Below are positions 12,401 to 24,400 of a stretch of 64,000 bases of DNA, piece by piece; position 1 is the stretch's first letter; every line of letters begins with the position of its first letter. Origin of the DNA: Asterias rubens (lineage: Eukaryota; Echinodermata; Asteroidea; Forcipulatida; Asteriidae); contig NC_047071.1 of assembly GCF_902459465.1 (NCBI RefSeq), forward strand, positions 9,936,002-10,000,001, given 5' to 3'. The translations under genes and the position numbers were made by a program. The notes below the pieces were generated by a model. That model did no database searches. It worked only from the letters and a program-made list of their open reading frames with translations, and was not told the DNA's origin.

Positions 12401-15400
12401 GGCCCTGAACGCATTTTTTGGAAACTTTTTCACTAATGCACACACAGGAATGAAAACAATCTCATAACCCCTGGTCTTAGCATGGAATTGTTTTCACATG
12501 TTTATGTAATTTACCATGTACACCTGGAGAAAAAAAGACAAGCTACCAAAAAGAAAACTTGAACTGATTTATTGAACTAAAAAAACAAGTTTTTAATGGC
12601 GGAAAAATGCAAGACATCGGGGCCCAACTTAGTGGATCTGCTTACTGCCGAATTCTGCACTTACGATCACTATTCTCAGCTTGATATTGTACAAGCGCCA
12701 AATTTGTGCGCTAGCCGTGGCGAAGATGCCTCGAGTTACAAGCAGCACACACGCCAACAAGCACAAAATATTTCCCCACTAACCCATGAAATACACTTGA
12801 TGTACATTGTAAGCGCAGAATTCCCTGCTTCCGCAAGCACTGATTCTTGGCTTAAAGACAATGGACACTATTGGTCATTGTCGAAGACCAGTCTTCTCAC
12901 TTGGTGTATCTCAACATATGCACAAAATAACCAACCTGTGAAAATTTGAGCTGAATTTGTCGTCAACGTTGTGAGATAATAATGAAAGGAAAAAAACCCT
13001 TGTCACGCGGTGTTGTGTACATTTAGATCGTTGATTTCGAGACCTCAAATTCTAAATCTGAGGTCTCGAAATCAAATTGCCTGAAAATTACTTCATTATC
13101 GAAAACTACGTTACTTCAGAGGGAGCCACTTTCTCATAATGTTTTATACTACCAAAAGCTCTCCATTACTCAATAACAAGTAAGGTTTTTTGCTACATAC
13201 ATATTTTGAGTAATTACCAATAGTGTCCACTGACTTTAATGGTAAAAAGCAGAGCCATGCAGTTTGGCCCACTTTAAATGATCGACTCGTGGATGTCAAG
13301 TACCTTTCCGCAATGGGTATACATGTAGGCCCTACAGAAACTGGAGAGGCCAATATTCTATGCAGGGGAAAGAGTGTAGCATACACATGCAGCAAGCATA
13401 CATGTATTGAGATTCTCACAGTTCAAGGAGGCCATTCAGGATCTTGTCAAAACTGTTCCAAAGTGTGGGAAAGTGCAAAGAAGAAAAAAATTGAAGATGG
13501 AAATTCAATTTTCAGATGTGGGACAAAAACTTCAAAAATGGAGAAATCATCAATTAAAGGGCAAGGTATCAAAAGAAAAAGAAGACAAAATATCCAGGCC
13601 AATCTGGCTAGGATCCCAATGTAATAGCCTACATGTAATCAAAAACTTCCCAAAAGAGAAGATGCCGGACAGGTTTTGTAGCAATGTTCATACAGTACAC
13701 ATTTGTTCGGTTAGCTGAACATTGTCCAGGTTAATTTGTTTACATCATAAATATTATAAGAACTAGAGGGCGCACTTGCCTATATACGCACCCCGGCATG
13801 CGCGCAGGCAGCCATTTTCTAAGTTGACAACACAGCCATCTCACAGCGTGTGTTTGTGCGGCCATTTTAAAAGTTGAACAAACAGCATCGCGTGAGCATT
13901 AAAAAAAAAAACTCAAACGTGTATTTCATATTCAGCGCGCGTACAGAATAGCGCGCTTGTCATCTTGCGATCCCGCAGGTTTGTGCAAGCAGCATCACCA
14001 GTGGGCCCTCTAGTGCTTATATATAACTCTATGGTTTACATGTACATCTCCATGCATAACTTTACATGAGATGAAATACATACACCCATGGCATTCTTAG
14101 TCATGCAATGGTTGGGATCATAACAGTTGATTTGTGTACAATGGTATGCTTGATGACTAGCGTACAACCCGATGACATTCCTATGACACCCATAATATTC
14201 AGCGTACCACTCGGTGGTAGCAAAATGGGTGGAGTATGACACATGGACGTAATCAAAATATATGACAATGAATCAGGCACTGTGCAGAACATAACAAAAA
14301 CTTCTGATACTGTACGTACACGTAATATCAGTTATACATGTATTATTTGCAGTGTGTTTTTAGGCATTCACTGATCTCTGTGTTTATAATCAGTCAAGGA
14401 CTTGTTTACTGTCATACTTCAATATTCAGTATACAAGTTCAGAAATGAAGTGTGGGTATGTAATATTGTGTATTGCATGTCTAATGCAAGGAAATTTTCC
14501 TCCACAGTAGGACCAATAAACTGAATTGAATTGATTAATTTCAGCTGTGTAACAATATGTGTATTTTGTTTTCTTGTTATTATTATTATTATTATTATTT
14601 TTTTTTTTTTTTTTTTGGGGGGGGGATGGGGTATTGTTTGGGGACGGATATTATGATTACCCACCAAAAACTTCTCTAAAAAAGGTAGCATTTTTGTTCA
14701 TTCAATGCCTTTAGGGATACCCAACGGAGATTTCCCAAAAAGTAACGGATGCTGAATTTGCGGCTAGAGTTGTGGCTCTGGCTTGACTGCCGCATCATCA
14801 TGCATTGAAGTGTAAGGCAGCCGACAATTCGGATACGGCCCACCTCTACATATACACGATGTGTGATGGTGCACACGTCATAGGCAAGAGAACAAGTACC
14901 TGAAATAAGCTTGACGGACAAGGTGATGACTTGCAACCATAAGGTAAAATGACCTACATAGTAGGATACAAAATAACCAAATTACAGCCAGAGAACAATT
15001 AAGCTGCTAATACACATACTGTACAGCCAATAATAAAGGCATACACTGTACATAGTTCTGTACCTCTGTGTATGTAGGTTGTACACTAAATGTATACCTT
15101 CTAAAAATGTTTTGAATAAAAATATTGAAAGATTTGAATTATCAGGAATATGGCTTGAACTGAAACCAGGGCCCAATTGTCACAGAGCTGATTTTACTTT
15201 TACGTAGTACGCACATAAAAACAACTGAACACAAATCAATGGTGCTTTCCAGGAAAAAAGCTACTGTTATTACATTGTAGTGTTATAGCCAGCAAAACAC
15301 AACGTCCAATGTTCTGTTTTCACTGACATCCTGCATATTTTTTTGGCTCAGCATTACATGTAGGTTGTTTTTAAAGTACTATTGCCTGCATCAGATCTTC

Positions 15401-18400
15401 CAAGGCAAATTTACAAAAGCCTCCGGCCCTGTGTATACATCCCATCAACATTAGGTTTCCCATAGAAACACCCTTAGCAACAGCAGTAGCCAGAGCCAGA
15501 GCGCCCCTATGGACGACCTTGGTTTGTAGTAGTTTTTACTGCGTAAATGTGACACAGGTTTTTACACTATTAAGCCCGGTTCATACTTCCTGCAAATGCG
15601 AATGCAAAGCGAATTTGACGGGAATTTGACGTCACACCCTCCTTTCGCAGCGATATTCGCAGGTGAGTAGAGCAGAGTTCAACTGAGCTGCGAATTATTC
15701 GTTGCGAATTTGTGACGTCAACATTCGCTTCGCATTCGCTTCGCATTCGCATGAAGTATGAACCAGGCTTTATGCTGTAATGTCACTGTCAAGCACAAAC
15801 AGTCCACGTGTGCGCCCAACCACAGTGCGGTAATCTTCAAATTTTCTGAAGCAGCACTTTAACGGAAGAAGAAGAAGAAGAGAAAAAGATGAAACTTGAT
15901 ATTCTGTACAAAATGTAAAATCAGAAATTTACCACAATTTGTCAATACAAGCACAATAGAAACTTCCATACTTATACTGCCTGATGGCAGTAACTTAATT
16001 TTAAAAAGGTATTTTTAGATTTGAAGTGCATGTCCAAATATGGGTATTGTCTTTAAACAAACTGCTGACACTGTGAGTAAAACAAAAACAAAATTCTGTA
16101 AGTGAATGGAAACAAATGCTTAGTTTAAAAAGTCTCAGATACTTAGTAACAATACACAATGGCTAAAGTATTTATCAACCGACCAGTTTGGTCAGCCATT
16201 CTTGCTAGCTGGGCACAATGTCATCATGGAGTAAATGTAGAGCTGCTAACAATTTTTTTTTTTCAGTATAGATTATGCAAGTACAACGAAAGGGTGCGAA
16301 GGTACCTTTCAAACTAACATTGACACAAACTGTGGCTGGTATCCTGCTCATTTTTGCGTAGCAGACAATTGTCATATTTATATAAAGCACTATTGGTAAT
16401 TGTCCAAATCCAGTCTTCTCACTTGGTGTATCCACCCCTGTGAAAGTTTGAGCTCGATTGGTCGTCGGAGGTGCGAGATAACTCAGTGTAAGAAAGAAAA
16501 AAATACCCTTGTCACACAAAGTTGTGTGCTTTCAGATGATTGATTTCGAGACCTCAAATTCTAAACTTGCAAGGTCTTGAAATCAAATTTGTGGAAAATT
16601 ACTTCTTTCTCGAAAACTACGTTACTTAAGAGGGAGCCGTTTCTCACAATGTTTATAGGCCTACTATCAACCTCTCCCCATTACTCATTACCAAGTGAGG
16701 TTTTATGCTGATAATTATTTTGAGTAATAACCAATACATTTTGTAGTGTCCACTGCTTTTAAAAGCATTGTCGCTTGTTCCATTATGTCTGTACAATAAC
16801 AAAAGATGGAAGCAGACAACTTTAATAATAATAGACAATGGATTTTTCCACAATTATTCTAAATTGTGTCAGACATTTACAATTACATGTAGACCATAAA
16901 ACCAAACAATTTACTTGAGGGTACATCCCAAAAACAAACTCACTGTTTCCTTTGTTGACACCATCTACATGAAAAAACACCAAGCATACTCAATGCACCC
17001 TGTGATAAAATTTAGATTCACAAAATTTGCATTTCAATGACAATGTCATTGAGTAGATCATGGAGATATGGGTAGACCCAGGTGTATGCATTAAGCCCAT
17101 TGTTTGTCCCGAGGACAAACAGAATAAGTTTCTGCATAACAACACAGCATGGCTCATTGAACATCAATGGAAAGCAAAGAACAAAACCGGTGTAAAATTA
17201 ATATCATTTTGATTATCATACAAAGTATGCAGGTTTTTTGGATGCAAACATTTTGTAATTTTTTAGGGCAGGGCCACTTAAGCCTTCAATAGTGTGCAAA
17301 TAACGAAGGGCACCAAGGCCATGGGGGGAAAGGGCACGACAAACTTGGCCGTAAAGTTTGGTTATTTTCGAGGGGCAACACGGCCACTCGATGGCCGTCG
17401 TTGCTGCCCTGAAAGTCCACTGAAGTTGTGTATGGGTTTCTCTGTAGTCTGAGCAGACTAGACAAAAAAGAAGTTGGACAACTAATAATAATTACCAGAA
17501 ACATTGACAAGTAGACATGTCCATTTAGTACTGGTACATCAATATGGCTGTAAAGAGTGGGCTAGAAATACACTGTGAAGCAAGGACTCTTCGGTTATAA
17601 ACAAGTTTACTGACACCAGCCAACCTTCAAGCACTGTAAAAGCCCTAGACCATTACAACATGTACCAGAGACATCACAACAAAGATCAGAACACTAGGAT
17701 TAAAACCACATCAGCTGAGTGACATGGTCAGCTGGTCAAAAGGAACAAAGGTATTGTACACCATGTACACTGTGCTTAAATGCACTGTGCATGAGGTATT
17801 TGTACTGTGTACTGAGCAACCTATGCTATACATGGTCTATGCACTGTTTATTATGATGTAATGCATTGGACATATTGAATGTCAACACAATTTGATCAAT
17901 GGAAGTTCAACAGTTAGTTTTCATTGTTTTGTACATGTACAAAACAATGAAAACTAAAACAATGAAAACTGACTGTTGAACGTTCATTGATCAAATTGTG
18001 TTGACATTCAATACGTCCGATGCATTACATCATAATAAACAGTGCATTGCATTTTTTTTACAGAATTTCCAATTTCCAATTCACATCCTTTACAAACATC
18101 ATGTAATTAAGTTTGTGAGTTCACTTTGTAGATTATGTAATGACGCTATGCATTTTGTACTTTCCCTTTATGCTAACAGGAAATATGAGTCCAATAGACA
18201 AACTTCAAGTGAGACAGGAGGCATTAAACAACACTTGAAAGCATTTCACCCAAGAAACAAACCAAATCTAGCCCTAACTAGCTAATAAACATTTCATACA
18301 TGGAGTAGTTAATTCCTGTAGAACTGAGAAAGTATAAGCGAGACCGGAGGCATTAAACGATACTTGAAAGTATTTCACCCAAGAAACAAACCAAATCTAG

Positions 18401-21400
18401 CCCTAACTAGCTAATAAATAATGGCTTCACACATTGAGTAGTTTATTCCTGTAGAACTGAGAAAGTATAATTATCAACATTTCTAAATATTTCAGCAAGG
18501 AAATGGGGGGGGGGGTGCTTTTATTCACATTTGATCTTCATTTCAAGTGCAGTTTTCAATTTTCCAAAGGCATATAATGAACATTTCCTGTTCAACAATT
18601 CAAATTCAAAACTTACATTCTAACCTTTTCAGAAGCTTTCATCATTGTAGTATGCAACAAAGAATGAAATTATAAACAAACATTACAGATTACTTAAATG
18701 AAAATGCCATGTTCCTGCAATTCAAATTTTCTTCAATCCAAAACCGAACCAAGAGGTCAGGTAAAATGGTGGTCAATCCTCAACGACTTTCTTAAAATTG
18801 ACCCAGAACTGTAACGCCTCCTTATATTACAATACACTGTACATAATTTAATTTTAAAGCAATGCATAAAAAGGAGCTTTGCTGCAGGTTATCTAGGATT
18901 TTACACGATTTTATGTAATGAGCACTGAAAATCTTCTGTAAGTCCAAGTATTTATCCATAAAAATCTGGCAGATTATAAGTGTTTAGCTTTTCCCCATAA
19001 ATACTGACAATGCAGAAAAGCCTACAGCATGTATGCTTAGTTTTTTAAAGGGCAAGGATATACTTTATGACCGCATAATCAGAGTAACTGCTGACCCAAA
19101 ACTGTCTAATATGTTTTGAAAATTATAACAATTTGTACAAAATCTTGCTCACTGACATTCGTTTTAAATAGCATTATTAATTGAAGATATGTGTGATTCT
19201 CTATTTTGTTCACCTTTATAAAACAGTTTTTCTAATCCATCAATTTCCTTTGGTTTTGATAAATCCAATCAAAAGGAGATTTCCAGGAGCCAAAAAGACA
19301 ATGGTTTCGGATCATGCCTTTATATTTAATGTAAAGTCACTCTCATTCTCAATTGTTCCCCACAGACAAACGACTTTACTAATTGATTGTGACATGCCTT
19401 GCTTTATCAGGAAACATCAAGTCTTGTTATGACAGTAAGTGCCCAAGTGCTGAAGGGCAAAATTGCATGCCTCTACACAGTTGTAGCTCTACTGCATCAA
19501 ATCAACACCAGCATCATGAGTACTGTGTGCCAAGAAATAATTACACTTTACTTGTGAAAAGTCCTTGGTAAAACACGTTGGGGTTGCAAGCTCAACAAGC
19601 GACAATTCCTTGCTAAACTGTGAAACATGTATAAATAACTAGTTATTTCTTTCCTCCATGGTATGACAAAACTTGTTTTTTTTTTTTTTCATAAATCTTC
19701 CTTGTTACACTACAGCAAGCATGGAGTTACACGAAGTCCTCTATTGCCCCTGGTCTTGGCCTTAGTGCCCCTTTAATAAATGATCCCCAAAGACTAATTT
19801 TCAATAGAAAAGCCCTGCACAAAATATTAACGACCTTGCCCTCACAAAGATGAAATTCAATGCATGACTACAGTGTAAACATGCCTTGACGACAGCCCTA
19901 AATTAGAACCCTCAAAGTGTCTGTTTGTTTATTGGTCAACCCTTCGATTGTTTCAATCCTTAAAACTAGTCCATACAATATTGATTTCAAAAGGTGGTCA
20001 TGTTTTCTTTTTGAGATAAAATTGCGGAAAATCCGGAGTGAGTATGTCCGCGCAGAAAGAACAATTTCTAATCGGAATACAAATAATCTTAGAAGCATCG
20101 GTAACTCTTCTTTCAAATTGTTGAGATACAAAGAGCTATACAATGTACGTACATGTACGAGTATGTATCATTGAGACCAACTGGTCTCAGTTTCTGAATC
20201 CATCATTTTGGCAATTGGATACATTTTTAAAAGGATTTGGGATTGGGTAAGGGTGTGTTCATGTACTTAAATTTTAAAGGAAAAAGTTTTACTCAATTAT
20301 GGTGAAAAGAATTAACCTCATTAAATACAAATCTCTTGTGGTACATTTTGTGGACAATACATGAACTGATGCCACAAGGGAAATCCCAGCATCTGGTGGC
20401 CCTTTAAAATCAATAAATTTAGCCATGAACTTTCATAATAAACGATCCTAATAATACACTGGGAAAAAACACAAACAATGGTAGTGGTACAATGTACATG
20501 GTACACAGTGTAAGTAGATGGCCTGGTGACAATATAATAATGTGAGTGTTCATTTTCAAATACAGCTAGGCTTTAACGTTTGTACCCTTGAATTGAAGAG
20601 TATTACAACATTGACTGTTTTTTTTCATACACTGAGGTGTACATTTGTACATGATGTACACTTTTATGTTTTTGAGTCCTGCTTGTTCATATGGCTATAG
20701 ACATTCAGGCTATTAAAATCCTTTTTTTTTCCAAGGGCAACAGAATCAAAAGAAAATCATCTGCACAAAGTAACATCACATTTTATTTTAACGACATGGG
20801 TCGTACATGTACATGAAATGTCAGCCAATTTCAGTTACATGTACAGACACTTCTGATAACATTTGTGTAAAAACATGCACAAATACCCCTTTGATTAGGA
20901 CGTTCATTATAAAAACAACTGAATATGGAACCGTGTATGCTGAGCCTATTCTAATGCATAAATTCAGATTACAATGCTTCAGTTCACCGATGCCCAAGGG
21001 GATCATTATGAGGTTACACGAAGACCCCGTTTTAAAATTGTTTTATTGGTTATATTCAGTTTAATGCAAACTATAAAGATAGTGAGAAAGACATGGATTC
21101 TCCAGACACATCCACCGTCCATTTCATTAACAATAAGATTGCTCCAAAGTCATATTTATAAACATTCCCTTTGCGATACAACGTATGTAATCGAATATTT
21201 TATGTAAAAAAAAAAGTAATCAAACATGTACAATGAATTATTCCAATATACTAGCTACCGGCGCAGCAAGCTGAGCAGTCTAGTGCTCAAGAAAGGCAAA
21301 GGTCGAGGTCAAATCCCACCAAAAGAATTTTTTGTTCACAGGACTCGAGGGGAAAGTACCGAAAGTTTCCAGTGCTTTTAAAACACAATATAATGTAAAT

Positions 21401-24400
21401 CATCAAAAAAATCATGCATAAAAAACCATCTGCTCAAAATCATAACATTCCGCTTTTGATTCCGTATCTAGATACTGTAAAACGCCTTATGAAGTTTTTC
21501 ATTGCTCTTGTGACAAAGCTGTACAATCATGTTACTGATGCTAAAAATGTATGCCAACTGTAAATTTACTACCAGCATTTAGTGTCAGTGTATAATCTAA
21601 ATTCTCAATATTCACTAGATCCACAAATTAAAACTAAACTTTTATTATGAAACTAAGTGAGTTTGATTTAACAGTATAAAGCCAGCCATCACTCTGGCCT
21701 GAACACAGCTCAGTCACTCATCATTCAATGACTAAGTAATGATGCATACTACTACCGTAATTTTCGGATTATAAACCGCGGTTTATATGTTGATTTTGAC
21801 ATTTTTCCGGGCGGCTTGTAAGCCGACGTATAAATATTTAAGAGAAAAAACGGCATTTTTAAAAAGAAAGATCGTTTGTAAAATATTCTAAATAATGTTT
21901 TTGTTTTTTTTTAAACGAGAACAAAAACCTGCCTGTGTGATGACAAAAACCTGTTGAAAATCCCACCACAATTGTATTCCATGTTTTCTTTGTAAAACGT
22001 TTATCAACCGCCCTCAGCTAGCTAGCTCCCCCTTTCAGCGCAACTCGAATTAGACTAGACTGGTGCCCGTCTATTTATCCTAGCGATCTCTACCTGCTGA
22101 CGTCAGACATTCAAGCTATACTCGTGTCTCAGCGAAATAGACTCGTCCCCTGTCTATTTTTCCCACGATCTTTATATATACTGACGTCAGACATCCAGGC
22201 TACACTCGTGTCAGCCAGCGGTTTCTTCAGCTCAACCACGCACACCGCAACAGCAGAAAGGTGAATGGACGTACGCAAAGAACTATGCCGCTCCGGGGGG
22301 ATCAAACAAAACGTTTTCAACCTGCCCTGATTGTTGAGTACAGTAACATTGGGAATTTTATTTCCAGGCGGCGCAAATGCGAGGGCGTAGCGCAACCCGT
22401 CGGCGAACATCGCTCAATACGGTGCCACCAACATCTGCTGTGCAATCTCAAGATTGAGCAGTGCAATTAACAGATTGCTAGCTTTATGAACTCGCATGTG
22501 TGTACATGTGCTTAATGTGCACGCTGCATGATACATTACTACATACACACACGCTACGTCCGTCCGCCCGTCCGTCGTTGCAATAATCTATTGTGGATCC
22601 TCGTTGTGGGACTACAATAAAAGGGGAGGGAGAAACACCGGCCAACCACCCTACTTTAATTCCCTTATTGAAAGACCCATTTCAACCTTATTTCCCGTTT
22701 ACTCCGATGTTTAATAAAAGTGAATCCCCTGTCCTTGTGATTACGCAAACAATAATGTAGCGCATTTTGTTTCATTACTACCGCTATACAATAAAAGTGA
22801 GGGAAAAACTTTTGCCGTCCCCATTGTTATTTCTTTTATATTTTATAAAGGAATTTTGCATGTTTAAAAAATGTTCCTATATACATTGTAAACAGAAACA
22901 ACAGTCATATACAATACTCTCGTTTGTGTTGTGGCAGCCCTGAAAAGGACCGTTTGGTTTTGGTTTTGTCTATTTTCTATTTAAACAAAACGGAAGGCAA
23001 AGGCTTCCTTGGATATAAATCTTCGCACTGTTTCTTTATCACTCACTGCTTCTGCAGACGAATCCTATGTTAAAACGATGGTACGGCCACGCACTGTCTG
23101 AAGTTAATTTTTATTGCAAGCAACACGAACTCACTTACCTACAAATAAAATAGGATTAAACTTTGTCAATTTTTAAAATTAATATTGGATTTTTTCAGTA
23201 TCACAATAATAAACGTATTTTCAGTTGTAACTTTCATCAATAATTATCCAACACGAACAATGATGTGGTCCCGCAAAGAGGGTGCTGCCAGCTTACAAAA
23301 AGAATGCTATCCTATAATAGATCATTTCAATTCAATCAATAGTGTAAACTTCAATACATTTCCGCTTTAATTACGACGCAACTCCCACATTGCGGCAACT
23401 ATACAAGACTGACTGATGTGCCGCCCGCCTGTCAACTGCACATCGCCACAATGAGGAACGCAAACAAGCACGGCCCCTAAGTGTTCACGCATGCGGTGAT
23501 TGGCCGTTTGATGATTGGCCATTGTTGATTGGCCGGTGATAGTTCCGTTCATAAAATCTTGGCTAGACTTCGGACGGATCGAGTAGAGCGGCTGCCCATT
23601 GTACAACGGGGAGCTTGAACGTCTGACCCACGCTTTGAGGCTCGGGGCCCAGTCTAATCAAACATGAACAACTTTTGTCAACAGAGGGCGATGCGATGCA
23701 GGGCAAAGTTCAACTATTTCTCGGTGTGCGTTGCCGACCGATCTTTGATTCACGGAGAGTTTGTTGCCAAAGAAGTTCACAAAACATGGCCAACACAACC
23801 GATCATCAAATCTCAAATTCTTCAAAAGGGTTGATGATGGAAAAAAAATATAACTCAGGACTGATAGTGTGAGATAAAAAATCACCCGTAACGCGGCAGG
23901 TTTGCGTACTTCACTTCCGTGTTTTGAGGTTAGTTTTTTCATGTTTTTTTATTTTGATCGTGGTTTATATGTCGCGCGGCATATACGCCGACACCTAAAT
24001 ATTTTTTTGTATATTTTGAGGAAGTGCGGTTTATACGCCGCGCGGTTTATAATCCGAAAATTACGGTACTTAGCTTCTAGATGTACATGTATATTGTATT
24101 GTACACACATTAGTCCCTGCTACTGTACATTACACCGTCAATTAAAGAAGCTTTCTCCCAGTAGCTGTGGTTGGCTTGGATCCTTAACGAGGGCATTTCC
24201 CCTTAGAGGGATTGCCCTTTACTCTCTCTATCTCTCTCTCGGTCTCCTGGCTTGGCTCCGGGCAAATGATTCACATTCACCCTAGTACATGAGTACAGTC
24301 AGGCAAAGTTCGCAGAACCTCAGCCATTTTTTTTTTTTAAAGGGAGTGTGCGTCACGTACTGTATGTGTTTGTGTAGTTCAAGTGTGTGATGGGTAAAAA

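Noticed and set aside
23658-24285. Transposase remnant inside the 2.3-kb element
   Set aside because: Frames here show no DDE-type or helix-turn-helix pattern and cross the inverted end. I could not support a coding call.
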